DNA of 64,000 nt from contig NZ_VLKY01000003.1 in NCBI RefSeq assembly GCF_007830155.1, positions 1 through 64,000 on the forward strand, written 5' to 3'. The number at the start of each line of letters is the position of its first letter. Positions within the stretch are counted from its first letter, which is position 1. Shown here in pieces: positions 29,108-38,812 of the stretch. The stretch comes from Pseudomonas duriflava. GTDB taxonomy: Bacteria > Pseudomonadota > Gammaproteobacteria > Pseudomonadales > Pseudomonadaceae. Below the pieces are notes generated by a model. That model searched no databases. It saw nothing but the letters and a program-made list of their open reading frames with translations, and had not been told where the DNA came from. The translations under genes and the position numbers were made by a program.

Positions 29108-29500
29108 ATACAGACAAATAAAGGCAAAATGCTATCACTTTTGCCAGCCCGGGAATTCTTCATAGAAAAATATGATCCGGTGGTTCGCTAGCGTCAGGTA
29201 CTAGGCGCCAATAGCCTGGCTGGAATTTCCAGTCTTTTGGCCCGTCTTTCTTGCAGAAGGGTAAGGTTACTGACGGGTATAGGCAGATCCCTTCAAGGCT
29301 ACCAGCATGAAAAGGGCCGTGATTTCGTCAGCTGAGCGGTCAGGGTTTCTTGAAGAGGCCATAGGACGACAGCGGAAGCAGGCATAAGACGGCTGCGTGT
29401 GGAAGCTGTTGAATGCGCACTAGGCCACGCCAGCGCGGCTTGGTTGAGCGCACGCGCTACGATGAGCGCAGCCGAGCTGATGAACTTTTCAGCCACAAAA
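29108..29500. other. Intergenic region, nothing recognised
   Basis: About 390 bases between the small-ORF group and the tRNA terminator. A short palindrome CTGGAATTTCCAG lies near 29220. A 65-codon minus-strand ORF here looks non-coding. No integrase or attachment-site repeat was seen beside the tRNA gene. Confidence 0.45.
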
Positions 29501-29503
29501 GAA

Positions 29504-29529
29504 AAAGGCCCGCATTTCTGCGAGCCTTT
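29504..29529 (-). terminator. Rho-independent terminator of tRNA-Thr
   Basis: On the minus strand AAAGGCTCGCA pairs with TGCGGGCCTTT with one mismatch, followed by TTCTTTT. It starts nine bases after the tRNA CCA end. Confidence 0.85.
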
Positions 29530-29537
29530 GAATTTGA

Positions 29538-29613
<76 letters not shown>

Positions 29614-29626
29614 ATCAATGGAGCGC

Positions 29627-29654
29627 ATTATAACGATTCTGAATCAGTTGTAAA
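29627..29654 (-). promoter_or_regulatory. Promoter of tRNA-Thr overlapping the betA 3' end
   Basis: Minus-strand TTTACA (29654-29649) and TATAAT (29632-29627) are 16 bases apart; the -10 lies 14 bases upstream of the tRNA 5' end. The -35 box lies inside the last codons of betA (stop at 29644). Confidence 0.75.
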
Positions 29655-31368
29655 CCGGTGAATTTACTCTATTTTCTGATTTTTTTTCCTGGGCCGTTTT
29701 TTGACGGACCGGAGCACCGTTGGCTTTGTAGTATGCAGCCGTACTCCGGGGTAGGGGTTTGCGGCCACGGATCTGGTCGGCAATCTTCTCGGCCATCATG
29801 ATAGTTGTGGCGTTGAGGTTGCCTGTAATGATCAGCGGCATAATAGACGCATCCACAACCCGCAGGCCTTCCAGGCCATGTACACGGCCTTGTCCATCGA
29901 CCACGGCCATGTCGTCGGTGCCCATTTTATTGGTACAGGACGGGTGATAGGCCGTTTCGGCGTGTTGGCGGACGAATTCATCCAGTTGCGTGTCCGTTAC
30001 GCAGTCGGCGCCTGGGTTCAGCTCTTTGCCACGATAGGGAGCAAGTGCTGGCTGGTGCATGATCTCGCGAGTAATACGGATGCTGTCACGGAATTCCTGC
30101 CAGTCCTGCTGGGTACTCATATAGTTGAACAGGATACTGGGGTGCTGGCGTGGATCGCGTGATTTCAGGTGTACGCGGCCACGGCTCGGCGAGCGCATGG
30201 AGCCCACGTGGGCCTGGAAGCCGTGGGCTTCAATCGCATTGCTGCCGTTGTAATTGATAGCGATCGGCAGAAAGTGGTACTGAATGTTTGGCCACTCGAA
30301 CTCTTCGTTGGAGCGGATGAAACCGCCTGCTTCGAAATGGTTGCTGGCGCCAATGCCGGTGCCCTTGAACATCCACTCCAGCCCGATCTGTGGCTGGTTG
30401 TACCACTTGAGCGCCGGGTACAGTGATACTGGCTGCTTGCACTCGTATTGCAGGTACATTTCCAGATGGTCCTGCAGGTTCTGGCCGACACCCGGCAGGT
30501 CATGCACAACAGAAATGTCGAACTGGCGCAGCAGATCGCTGGCACCTACGCCGGAGCGTTGCAAGATTTGCGGTGAAGCAATGGCTCCCGCGCAGAGTAG
30601 AACTTCACGGGTCGCGTGCGCGGTGGTGACGTTGCTGCTGTTGCCTTCAAGGTAGGCAACACCTACGGTGCGCTTGCCGCTGAATAAAATGCGGTCGGTC
30701 GTGGCGTGGGTAACGATGGTCAGATTCGGCCGGCCCTTGGCTTGGTCAAGGTAGCCACGGGCAGTACTGGCGCGACGGCCGTTAGGCGTCACGGTGCGAT
30801 CCATAGGGCCAAAGCCCTCCTGCTGGTAGCCGTTCAGGTCTTCTGTACGGGGGTAACCCGCCTGTACGCCGGCTTCGATCATAGCTTCGAACAGCGGATT
30901 CACGCCGGGCTTGGACGTTGTAACCGAGACCGGGCCGTCACCACCGTGGTAATCATTAGGGCCGATATCCCGTGTTTCTGCCTTGCGGAAATAGGGCAGG
31001 CAGTCAAGATATGTCCAGTTTTCTAGGCCATCGAGTTGCGCCCAACCATCAAAGTCCATCGCGTTGCCACGGATGTAGCACATACCGTTGATCAGCGAGG
31101 AGCCACCCAGCCCTTTGCCGCGACCGCACTCCATGCGGCGGTTGTTCATGTAGGGCTCGGGATCGGTCTGGTAGGCCCAGTTGTATTGGGTGCCTTGCAG
31201 AGGGTAGGCCAGGGCCGCTGGCATCTGGGTGCGGAAATCCAGGCGATAATCGGGGCCACCGGCTTCGAGCAGTAGGACGGAGACGTCTTTGTCTTCAGTC
31301 AGGCGGGTCGCCAGAACGTTACCGGCAGAGCCTGCGCCAATAATGATGTAGTCGAATTCTTTTGCCAT
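29644..31368 (-). CDS. betA: Choline dehydrogenase
   Basis: Membrane-associated GMC flavoprotein that oxidises choline to betaine aldehyde and can continue to glycine betaine. The 574-residue length is normal. FAD binding: [15 protein letters not shown] near residues 8-22 and the [20 protein letters not shown] signature. Catalytic His lies in [11 protein letters not shown] (about His475) with the Asn of ITGNLNATT downstream. It follows betB on the same strand with a ~120-base spacer that contains a REP-like hairpin at 31433. The gene order betB-betA is conserved in proteobacteria. Confidence 0.96.
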   Translation of the reverse strand: MAKEFDYIIIGAGSAGNVLATRLTEDKDVSVLLLEAGGPDYRLDFRTQMPAALAYPLQGTQYNWAYQTDPEPYMNNRRMECGRGKGLGGSSLINGMCYIRGNAMDFDGWAQLDGLENWTYLDCLPYFRKAETRDIGPNDYHGGDGPVSVTTSKPGVNPLFEAMIEAGVQAGYPRTEDLNGYQQEGFGPMDRTVTPNGRRASTARGYLDQAKGRPNLTIVTHATTDRILFSGKRTVGVAYLEGNSSNVTTAHATREVLLCAGAIASPQILQRSGVGASDLLRQFDISVVHDLPGVGQNLQDHLEMYLQYECKQPVSLYPALKWYNQPQIGLEWMFKGTGIGASNHFEAGGFIRSNEEFEWPNIQYHFLPIAINYNGSNAIEAHGFQAHVGSMRSPSRGRVHLKSRDPRQHPSILFNYMSTQQDWQEFRDSIRITREIMHQPALAPYRGKELNPGADCVTDTQLDEFVRQHAETAYHPSCTNKMGTDDMAVVDGQGRVHGLEGLRVVDASIMPLIITGNLNATTIMMAEKIADQIRGRKPLPRSTAAYYKANGAPVRQKTAQEKKSENRVNSPVYN

Positions 31369-31432
31369 GGTAGGCAGTCCTCCGTAAGGGGCGGCGAGGC
31401 GGCCTGTCCATGACGGCCCCTCGCCTGAAGTC

Positions 31433-31461
31433 GGTGGGTTACACCTGTTGGCTAACCCACC
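31433..31461. repeat. REP-like palindrome between betB and betA
   Basis: GGTGGGTTA (31433-31441) and TAACCCACC (31453-31461) form a perfect 9-bp stem, followed by CTACGGG. The same GTGGGTTA/AACCCACCCTACG words recur at 53676-53755, marking a dispersed element. Confidence 0.65.
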
Positions 31462-31487
31462 CTACGGGTAGAAATAAGCGGCAGTGT

Positions 31488-32960
31488 TTAGAAAACCGAG
31501 GCGTAATCGCCCAGCTCGACCTGCACGGACTTGATTCGGGTGTAATGACCCAAGGTGACAAGGCCGTTTTCACGACCGACGCCGGACTGCTTGTAGCCGC
31601 CCACCGGCATTTCCGCCGGGGACTCACCCCAGGTATTGATCCAGCAAATACCGGCTTCCAGGCGATGGATCACGCGGTGGGCGCGGGCTAGGTCCTTGGT
31701 AACGAGGCCGGCAGCCAGGCCGTATTCGGTGTCGTTGGCACGGCGGATCACTTCCTCTTCGGTGTCGTACACCAGGATGCTCATGACCGGGCCAAAGATT
31801 TCTTCGCGAACGATGGTCATGTCGTCGCGGCAGTCAGTGAAGACCGTTGCCGCTACGTAGCAGCCTTTGGCGTAGTCGCCCGTAGTCACACGCTCGCCGC
31901 CGCACAGCAGACGTGCACCTTCTTTACGGCCGGTTTCGATGTATTCGAGCACGCTTTCCATGTGTGCATTGCTGACCAGCGGGCCGAAGTTGGTGTTCGG
32001 GTCCTGCGGGTCGCCCAGGCGGATGCGCTTGACGCGTTCCAGCACCTTGCTTTCGAAGCGGGCCTGCAGAGACCGCGGAATGAAGACACGCGTGCCGTTG
32101 GTGCAGACCTGTCCGGTGCTGAAGAAGTTGGCCATGACGGCAATATCGGCAGCGCGGTCGAGATCGGCGTCATCAAAGATGATCAGCGGAGACTTTCCGC
32201 CCAACTCCATAGTGACTTCTTTAAGCGTTGAGCTAGAGGCACTGGCCATAACTTTCTTGCCGGTTACGGTGCCGCCGGTAAAGGAAATTTTCTCGATGCC
32301 GGGATGCTCGGTCAGCCACTGGCCTACTTCACGGCCGCTGCCGGTAAGTACGTTGAACACACCGTCAGGCAGGCCCGCTTCGGTGTAAATCTCGGCCAGT
32401 TTCAGCGCGGTCAGCGAGGTGACTTCACTGGGCTTGAAGATCATGGCGTTGCCTGCAGCCAGAGCAGGAGCGGATTTCCACAGGGCAATCTGCACAGGGT
32501 AGTTCCATGCACCGATACCGGCGACTACGCCCAGCGGCTCGCGGCGGGTGTAGATAAACGAGGTTTCGCGTAGCGGAATCTGCTCGCCTTCAAGGGCAGG
32601 GATCAGGCCAGCGTAGTACTCGAGCACGTCGGCGCCGGTAACGATATCTACCGCCTGGGTTTCAGACAGCGGCTTGCCGGTATCGAGCGTTTCGAGGGCA
32701 GCGAGTTCGTCGTTGCGCTCGCGCAGGATATCCACGGCTTTACGCAGGATGCGCGAGCGCTGCATGGCGGTCATGGCAGCCCAGACCTTTTGGCCTTCGG
32801 CGGCGCTGGCCACGGCGCGGTCCACATCCTCTTTGCTGGCGCGCTGGACATTAGCCAGTACTTCGCCTGTAGCCGGGTTGACGGTCTGGAAGGTGGCGCC
32901 GCTGGTGGCATCGACGTAACGGCCGCCTATGTAGAGTTTTTGTTCTTCGAAACGGGCCAT
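31488..32960 (-). CDS. betB: Betaine aldehyde dehydrogenase
   Basis: NAD(P)-dependent aldehyde dehydrogenase producing glycine betaine. The 490-residue protein shows the ALDH Glu motif MELGGKSP, the catalytic Cys in [15 protein letters not shown] and the [20 protein letters not shown] region of BADHs. ATG 32960 with AGGAA upstream was preferred to the in-frame start at 33008. It is divergent from betT across 260 bases that hold a palindromic TTGAACGTTCAA box, a likely BetI site. Confidence 0.96.
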   Translation of the reverse strand: MARFEEQKLYIGGRYVDATSGATFQTVNPATGEVLANVQRASKEDVDRAVASAAEGQKVWAAMTAMQRSRILRKAVDILRERNDELAALETLDTGKPLSETQAVDIVTGADVLEYYAGLIPALEGEQIPLRETSFIYTRREPLGVVAGIGAWNYPVQIALWKSAPALAAGNAMIFKPSEVTSLTALKLAEIYTEAGLPDGVFNVLTGSGREVGQWLTEHPGIEKISFTGGTVTGKKVMASASSSTLKEVTMELGGKSPLIIFDDADLDRAADIAVMANFFSTGQVCTNGTRVFIPRSLQARFESKVLERVKRIRLGDPQDPNTNFGPLVSNAHMESVLEYIETGRKEGARLLCGGERVTTGDYAKGCYVAATVFTDCRDDMTIVREEIFGPVMSILVYDTEEEVIRRANDTEYGLAAGLVTKDLARAHRVIHRLEAGICWINTWGESPAEMPVGGYKQSGVGRENGLVTLGHYTRIKSVQVELGDYASVF

Positions 32961-33069
32961 CAGGAATTCCTCGTGTTGGATGAATGCATACAGGCCGTCC
33001 AGACGCATGCGGAAGAAGAACCAAACCGGTCAGCCTGCAGTAGAGTAAATTCAGCCTACTTTATTTTTG

Positions 33070-33081
33070 TTGAACGTTCAA
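33070..33081. promoter_or_regulatory. Candidate BetI operator between betB and betT
   Basis: TTGAACGTTCAA is a perfect 12-bp palindrome (TTGA-N4-TCAA) 110 bases upstream of betB and 140 bases upstream of betT. The same architecture occurs upstream of betI (35579-35592). BetI represses bet genes and is released by choline; assignment of these boxes to BetI is inference. Confidence 0.65.
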
Positions 33082-33220
33082 TCAATAACGAATAAGCTCC
33101 GCTTCAAGCTTCTGGTGCGACACTTGGCCGCAGGCTTCAAGGCCAAGTGTTTCGAGGGGGCTGACCATGCGTCAGGGTTCATCCGAATCCTGATTTTTCT
33201 GCTTTTGGGATCTCTCTCCA

Positions 33221-34825
33221 ATGAGTACTGCTTCTCCTAAAACAACAACCCACGGGAAGGTACGCTTGAATCCGGTCGTGTTTTTCGGCTCGACCGCCTT
33301 GATTCTTACCCTCACGCTTGCACTCATTCTGCTTCCTGAAGAAGCCGGTCTCTGGCTGGGAGCGGCGCAAAACTGGCTGTCACGCAGTTTTGGCTGGTAC
33401 TACATGCTGGCGATTGGGACCTATCTTTTCTTTGTGCTCTATATGGCCTTTTCCCGTTATGGGAACTTGCGGCTGGGGGCCGATCATGAGCGTCCGGACT
33501 TCAGCTACTCGGCCTGGGCGGGCATGCTGTTTTCGTCGGGCATCGGCATTTCACTGCTTTACTTTGCTGCTTCCGAGCCTATTGATCATTTGTACAACCC
33601 TCCGGAAGGGGAGGCGGGCAGCCTGTTCGCGGCGCGGCAGGCCCTACAGCTGACCTTTCTTCACTGGGGTGTGCATGGCTGGGCAATTTATGCCTTGGTC
33701 GGGCTGGCGGTAGGGTATTTCGCCTACCGGCACCATCAACCCTTGGCGCTGCGTTCGGCGCTGTATCCCTTGTTTGGTGAGCGGCTTATGCGCGGCTCCG
33801 TTGGTAATGCGGTGGATTGCTTTGGCATCTTCGTTACGCTGCTGGGGCTTGTGACCAACCTGGGCATCGGCGCGCTGCAAGTAGCCTCGGGGCTGGAATA
33901 CCTGTTTGGTATGCCCCATAGCGACAGCGCCTTGCTGGTCGTCATCCTGGTCATGAGTGCAGTTGCCACCCTGGCGGCAGTATCGGGTGTCGAAAAAGGC
34001 ATTCGTCGACTGTCAAACCTGAATATCCTGCTGTTCAGCAGCCTGTTGATCTTTGTCCTGTTCGCAGGCCAGACGCTGCACCTGCTTAACGGGTTTGTAC
34101 AAAACCTGGGGGACTACCTGAACGGTTTGATCCTGAAAACCTTCGACCTGTACGTGTACACGGGGCAGTCCGGCAAAAGCGAGAGCTGGATGGGCCTATG
34201 GACGCTGTTCTATTGGGCGTGGTGGATCTCCTGGGCGCCTTTCGTGGGGATGTTTATCGCCCGTATTTCCCGTGGTCGTACGGTGCGTGAATTGATTACC
34301 GGAGTACTGTTGATTCCGCTGGGCTTTACGCTCGCCTGGTTGTCCGTGTTTGGCAACAGCGCACTGGATCTGGTGATGAATCAGGGCGCTGTAGAGTTGA
34401 GCAAGGCGGCACTGGAACAACCGGCGATGTCTATTTATCGACTGCTGGAGCATTACCCTGGAGCAAAGATCGTGATTGGTCTGTCGATCTGTGTGGGATT
34501 TGTGCTGTTCCTGACGCCAGCGGACTCCGGTTCGGTGATGCTGGCCAACCTGTCACGCCGAGACGGTGAACTGGATGAAGATGCACCGCACTGGCTGCGT
34601 ATTTTCTGGTCGGTTCTGGTTACGCTGGTAACGATCGGTCTGTTGTTTGCCGGAAACTTCACGGCCATGCAGACGGTAGTCGTGTTAGCCGGCCTGCCGT
34701 TCTCGGTGGTCCTGCTGCTGTATATCGTGGCGCTACTTAAGGCGATGCGGCAGGATATGGCTGTTCTGGATGAGCGTCAGGCGGGGCGGTCCGTGCCTGG
34801 GATAGGCATGGTAGAGCCCAGGTAA
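33221..34825 (+). CDS. betT: BCCT-family choline/betaine transporter
   Basis: A 534-residue, 12-helix transporter of the BCCT family. Family motifs are GMLFSSGIGISLLYFAASEP, WTLFYWAWWISWAPFVGMF and FIARISRGRTVREL. The divergent neighbour betB and the betI gene downstream point to choline as substrate. It lacks the long C-terminal cytoplasmic tail of E. coli BetT (about 140 residues shorter), a tail linked to osmotic control, so this copy may serve catabolic uptake. No strong ribosome-binding site precedes the ATG. Confidence 0.92.
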   Translation: MSTASPKTTTHGKVRLNPVVFFGSTALILTLTLALILLPEEAGLWLGAAQNWLSRSFGWYYMLAIGTYLFFVLYMAFSRYGNLRLGADHERPDFSYSAWAGMLFSSGIGISLLYFAASEPIDHLYNPPEGEAGSLFAARQALQLTFLHWGVHGWAIYALVGLAVGYFAYRHHQPLALRSALYPLFGERLMRGSVGNAVDCFGIFVTLLGLVTNLGIGALQVASGLEYLFGMPHSDSALLVVILVMSAVATLAAVSGVEKGIRRLSNLNILLFSSLLIFVLFAGQTLHLLNGFVQNLGDYLNGLILKTFDLYVYTGQSGKSESWMGLWTLFYWAWWISWAPFVGMFIARISRGRTVRELITGVLLIPLGFTLAWLSVFGNSALDLVMNQGAVELSKAALEQPAMSIYRLLEHYPGAKIVIGLSICVGFVLFLTPADSGSVMLANLSRRDGELDEDAPHWLRIFWSVLVTLVTIGLLFAGNFTAMQTVVVLAGLPFSVVLLLYIVALLKAMRQDMAVLDERQAGRSVPGIGMVEPR

Positions 34826-34840
34826 AATAGGCAAGGACAC

Positions 34841-34870
34841 AGCGCTGCTACCGGATTTGGTAGCGGCGCT
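34841..34870. terminator. Bidirectional terminator between betT and betI
   Basis: A 12-bp stem with one G-T wobble (34841-34852 with 34859-34870, loop GGATTT) lies between the convergent genes, 16 bases after the betT stop. Confidence 0.7.
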
Positions 34871-34923
34871 TATGTTTCAAGTGTACTAGCTGTACAAGGT
34901 AATCAGCGCGAACGTCTAGGTAA

Positions 34924-35520
34924 TTATGGCGCCTCGGCCCGAGCCAATTGCTGATCCATATAGTCGTAGGCGATGCGCAGGGCTTCGTCGATATCGAATT
35001 CGCTGCCGGTCAGGGCACCACGTAGCCAGAGGCCATCCACGATTGCCGCGAGGCCGCGTGCCGCCTGCCGAGCCGGCTGAAGAGGTAGGGCACGACGGAA
35101 TTCGCAGCACAGGTTCGAATACAGACGCAGATCGTTGATTCGTTGCAAGCGGTGCAGGGCGGGCTGATGCATGCTGCTGGCCCAGAATGCCAGCCATGTC
35201 TTCATGGCCGGACCGTTGACCTGGCTATCGTCAAAGTTACCTTCGATAATGGCTCGTAGATGCGCACGGGGGCTATCGTCTGTCAGGGCAGCACGCCGTT
35301 CACGAACAGCAGTACGCAGTGCCGACATCAGGTGTCGCATGGTGGCTTCGAGCAGGCCGTTTTTATCTTGAAAGTAGTGGCTGATGATGCCGTTGGACAC
35401 CCCAGCTTTTCTCGCAATGAGGGCAATGCTTGCCTCGCTCATTCCGACCTGATCTATGGCTTCCAGCGTGGCTGCAATCAACTGGGAGCGGCGGATGGGT
35501 TGCATGCCGACCTTGGGCAT
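34924..35520 (-). CDS. betI: TetR-family repressor of choline genes
   Basis: A 198-residue repressor with an N-terminal TetR HTH ([30 protein letters not shown]) and a helical ligand domain. The start [15 protein letters not shown] is the usual BetI N-terminus, so ATG 35520 was chosen over 35538. It sits 59 bases downstream of its own candidate box. Unlike the common betI-betB-betA order, betT lies between betI and betBA here, so betI is a separate transcription unit. Confidence 0.93.
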   Translation of the reverse strand: MPKVGMQPIRRSQLIAATLEAIDQVGMSEASIALIARKAGVSNGIISHYFQDKNGLLEATMRHLMSALRTAVRERRAALTDDSPRAHLRAIIEGNFDDSQVNGPAMKTWLAFWASSMHQPALHRLQRINDLRLYSNLCCEFRRALPLQPARQAARGLAAIVDGLWLRGALTGSEFDIDEALRIAYDYMDQQLARAEAP

Positions 35521-35578
35521 TGCGTTTTCTCCTGGCAATCATGCCTGACCTGAACCGCCCACAGTCTATGTTTTTTTG

Positions 35579-35592
35579 ATTGAACGATCAAT
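35579..35592. promoter_or_regulatory. Candidate BetI operator upstream of betI
   Basis: ATTGAACGATCAAT has the same TTGA-N4-TCAA layout as the box between betB and betT. Position 59 bases before the betI start suggests autoregulation. Confidence 0.6.
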
Positions 35593-35710
35593 TAAAAAAG
35601 ATTTGTCCCACCTTTTTGCTCATGACTCTAATCAGGGTTGGAGTCCTTGCAGGTAAGCAAGCAGTGCCTTGAGCCAGGGAGGGCCGCCCCAGCGGGCGGC
35701 CCCTTATAAG

Positions 35711-36946
35711 TCAGCCGGCTTGGGAAAAGGCAGCCCGCAACGGGGTCACCTCGGACTCTTCATGACCTTTCTCTAGGTTTTTACCCAGTAAGGCATGGTA
35801 AAGCTCGGTATCGCCTAGCAACCCTACTACACGGCCGTCTTGCTGCAGGATGAGCTTGTGCCCGGTCTGATAGCGAATTTCCAGCGCATCGCGCATGCGG
35901 ATAGCGGCATCCACTACGGTAGGCTGGCGCTTGAGCGTTTCAACCGGCTCTCCCGGTACCCAACGTTGTACGCCAAGCGTATCGCCGCTGCGGCGCACGG
36001 CTTTAATGCTGTGTCCATCACCAAGGCTTAGCCAGTAGTCGCGGGCACGGTCCAGGCAGACATCATGTCCCTCACGTTTGCACTGGTCGAGCGGCTTCAT
36101 CAGACTGTAACCGCATAGCACGTTAAGCGGGTTGGTATGCGCGACGAAGGTGCGTACGTACTCATCCGCCGGGTTGAGCACGATATCCTCCGGCTTGCCA
36201 TGCTGGATGATGCGGCCGTCCTTCATGATGGCAATATTGGTGCCCAGCTTGAGCGCTTCGTCGAGGTCATGGCTGACAAACACTATGGTCTTGTTGACCT
36301 TACTTTGCAGGGCGAGCAATTCGTCTTGCAATTGCTGACGAATCAGCGGGTCGAGCGCGGAGAAAGGCTCGTCCATTAGCAGGATGTCACCATCCATAGC
36401 CAGTGCCCGCGCCAAACCCACGCGCTGCTGCATGCCACCGGACAAGGCGGAGGGTCTGCTGTTACGCCATTGGCTGAGCCCAACCAGCTCAAGCTTCTCA
36501 TCAATGATCTTTTTGCGTTCGGTTGCAGAGCGACCCTGCATTTCCAGGCCGAAGCCCACATTTTCATGCACGGTCAGCCAGGGCATAAGGGCAAACTTCT
36601 GGAATACCATGGAGATGCGTGACGTACGCATGTCCTTCAACGTCGAGGAGGAGCAGTTGGCGATGTCTACTTCAGTGCCGTTGTGCTCGATGAGCAGACG
36701 GCCGCGGCTGACGGTATTGAGACCATTGATGCAGCGCAACAGGCTGGACTTGCCTGAGCCGGAGAGGCCCATCAGCACGCAGATTTCGCCTTTCTGGATC
36801 TCTAGGCAGGCGTTTTCCACGCCCAATACCTGGCCGGTCTGCTTGAAGATCTCAGCGCGGCCCAGGCCTTTGTCGAGGAGCTCCAGTGCCTGTTTGGATT
36901 GCTTGCCAAAGATGACGTCGACATTCTCGAAACGAATCGCACTCAT
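35711..36946 (-). CDS. cbcV: Choline/betaine/carnitine ABC transporter ATPase
   Basis: A 411-residue ProV-type ATPase energising quaternary-amine uptake. Walker A GLSGSGKS, signature LSGGMQQRVGLARAL and Walker B ILLMDEPFSALD are intact; the last ~110 residues look like a degenerate CBS-type regulatory region. The start ATG at 36946 overlaps the cbcW stop by one base and is served by an AGGAG site. It is the last gene of cbcX-cbcW-cbcV. Confidence 0.94.
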   Translation of the reverse strand: MSAIRFENVDVIFGKQSKQALELLDKGLGRAEIFKQTGQVLGVENACLEIQKGEICVLMGLSGSGKSSLLRCINGLNTVSRGRLLIEHNGTEVDIANCSSSTLKDMRTSRISMVFQKFALMPWLTVHENVGFGLEMQGRSATERKKIIDEKLELVGLSQWRNSRPSALSGGMQQRVGLARALAMDGDILLMDEPFSALDPLIRQQLQDELLALQSKVNKTIVFVSHDLDEALKLGTNIAIMKDGRIIQHGKPEDIVLNPADEYVRTFVAHTNPLNVLCGYSLMKPLDQCKREGHDVCLDRARDYWLSLGDGHSIKAVRRSGDTLGVQRWVPGEPVETLKRQPTVVDAAIRMRDALEIRYQTGHKLILQQDGRVVGLLGDTELYHALLGKNLEKGHEESEVTPLRAAFSQAG

Positions 36947-37788
36947 CACTTTTCTCCTCTGGCGGTGGGCTGCTTGCAGACCCGGTCAAGCAGGATAGCC
37001 AACAGCACGATAGCGAGGCCCGCCTCAAAACCGAGGGCAATGTCTGCAGTGTTGAGAGCATTCACGACGGGCTTGCCCAGGCCATCCGCGCCCACCAGGG
37101 CCGCGATGACCACCATCGACAACGACAACATGATGCACTGGGTAATGCCGGCGCCGATGCTGGGCATGGCGTGTGGCAGTTCGATACGGGTCAGGAGCTG
37201 CCAGCGAGAGCAGCCAAAAGCCTTGCCAGCGTCCATCAGCTCTTCCGGTACGTCCTGGATACCAAGGCAGGTCAAACGGATGGGGGCGGCAATGGCAAAG
37301 ATAACCGTGGAAATCAGACCGGGTACTACACCGAGACCGAACAGGGTCAGTGTCGGGATCAGATAGACGAAGGTCGGCACGGTCTGCATGAGATCGAGTA
37401 TTGGACGCAGCACTTCATAGAACCAGCGTTTATGCGCAGCCACGATGCCTAGCGGCACACCGATGACAATGCACACGAGGGTCGCGAAAATAACCTGTGA
37501 CAGCGTCTCGATGGTTTCCTGCCAGTAGCCTAGGTTAAGGATGAGCAACAGGGCGGCGGCGGCGAAGAGCGTGAGCGAGATACTGCGTTGGATGATATAG
37601 ACCAGCGCGACGAAAATGACGGCCAGGGCGAGTGGGTTGAACCAGAGTAGTGCGGCGGTAGTGCTGGAAATGATAGTGGAAAGAACGTCGGAGATGGTGT
37701 CGAAGAACCCCGAGAAGTTCATGATCAGCCAGTCGACGAAGTCGGAAATAACTTGCCCCAGCGGAAGTTTATGATCGGTAAGGAACAT
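36946..37788 (-). CDS. cbcW: Choline/betaine/carnitine ABC transporter permease
   Basis: A 280-residue ProW-type permease with about six membrane helices and the EAA loop EELMDAGKAFGCSRWQLLTRIELPHAMPSI. It couples CbcV to the binding proteins. It is between cbcX (88 bases upstream) and cbcV (one-base overlap), in one operon. In Pseudomonas the core CbcWV can work with several binding proteins, which fits the extra binding-protein genes here and at 47.5 kb. Confidence 0.94.
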   Translation of the reverse strand: MFLTDHKLPLGQVISDFVDWLIMNFSGFFDTISDVLSTIISSTTAALLWFNPLALAVIFVALVYIIQRSISLTLFAAAALLLILNLGYWQETIETLSQVIFATLVCIVIGVPLGIVAAHKRWFYEVLRPILDLMQTVPTFVYLIPTLTLFGLGVVPGLISTVIFAIAAPIRLTCLGIQDVPEELMDAGKAFGCSRWQLLTRIELPHAMPSIGAGITQCIMLSLSMVVIAALVGADGLGKPVVNALNTADIALGFEAGLAIVLLAILLDRVCKQPTARGEK

Positions 37789-37876
37789 GGATAGGATCCC
37801 TGGCGTTGAACGTCTGTAGTCCAGCGACCTGGATAACCCGGCTAAACGCGCCGGGCTGTCCGGGTCGTTGGGGCGA

Positions 37877-38812
37877 TTACTGTGTTAGCGCGGCCATCAC
37901 ATCGGTCGCGGGCTTGCCGGCGCGGGTGGTAACCCCCTCCAACCAGGCGTCCATTACCTGGGGGTTCGCCTTCAGCCAGGCTTTCGCCGCCGCGTCGGGC
38001 TTTTTGTTTTCGTTGAGTACCGCGTCCATGAGCTGGTTTTCCATGTCCAGCGTAAAACTCAGATTGGAGAGCAGTTTGCCTACGTTCGGGCACTCCTGCG
38101 TATAGCCCTTGCGGACATTCGTATAAATGGTGGCGCCGCCCAGGTTGGGACCAAAGAATTCATCGCCGCCTTCCAGGTAGTTCATCTTGAGGCGAGTGTT
38201 CATTGGGTGTGGCTCCCAGCCCAAAAAAACTACCCACTGGTTGCGGCGCTCGGCGCGCTGTACCTGAGAAAGCATACCGGCCTCGCTGGACTCGACCATC
38301 TTGAATTTGCCCAGGCCAAAGGCATCCTTGTCGATCATGCTCTGGATGAGGCGGTTACCGTCATTGCCCGGCTCGATACCGTAGATCCGGTTATTGAACT
38401 TGTCGGCGTTCTTGGCGATGTCGGCAAAGGTTTTTACGCCGGCGTCGTACACGTACTGGGGCACCGCCAGTGTGTATTTAGCGCCTTCGAGATTGGCACG
38501 TAGCGTCTCGACGCTACCGTTATCAGTATAGGGCTTGATATCGGCGGCCATGCTTGGCATCCAGTTGCCGAGAAAAACATCGATGTCCTTGTTCTGCATC
38601 GATTTGTAAGTCACGGGTACCGAGATCATGTTGGTCTTGGTTTTGTAACCCAGGGCTTTCAGAATTTCGGAGGTCACTGCCGTGGTGACGGTGATGTCGG
38701 TCCAACCGACATCGGCAAAGCGGACGGTAGCGCAGGATTCGGGCTCGGCAGCGTGAGCCAGAAGGGGAGCGCCTAAACTCAGGGCTAGTAGTAAAGCATT
38801 ACAACCTTTCAT
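37877..38812 (-). CDS. cbcX: Choline-binding periplasmic protein
   Basis: A 311-residue substrate-binding protein with signal peptide MKGCNALLLALSLGAPLLAHA. The aromatic-cage residues of ChoX-type proteins are visible: Trp and Asp in FADVGWTDIT, Trp in FLGNWMPSM, Tyr in PQYVYDAG and Trp in FLGWEPHPMN. ATG 38812 gives the signal peptide directly; the longer frame to 38959 does not. Its 470-base upstream region carries three 21-bp-spaced AraC-type repeats. A close paralogue lies immediately upstream at 39285-40223. Confidence 0.94.
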   Translation of the reverse strand: MKGCNALLLALSLGAPLLAHAAEPESCATVRFADVGWTDITVTTAVTSEILKALGYKTKTNMISVPVTYKSMQNKDIDVFLGNWMPSMAADIKPYTDNGSVETLRANLEGAKYTLAVPQYVYDAGVKTFADIAKNADKFNNRIYGIEPGNDGNRLIQSMIDKDAFGLGKFKMVESSEAGMLSQVQRAERRNQWVVFLGWEPHPMNTRLKMNYLEGGDEFFGPNLGGATIYTNVRKGYTQECPNVGKLLSNLSFTLDMENQLMDAVLNENKKPDAAAKAWLKANPQVMDAWLEGVTTRAGKPATDVMAALTQ

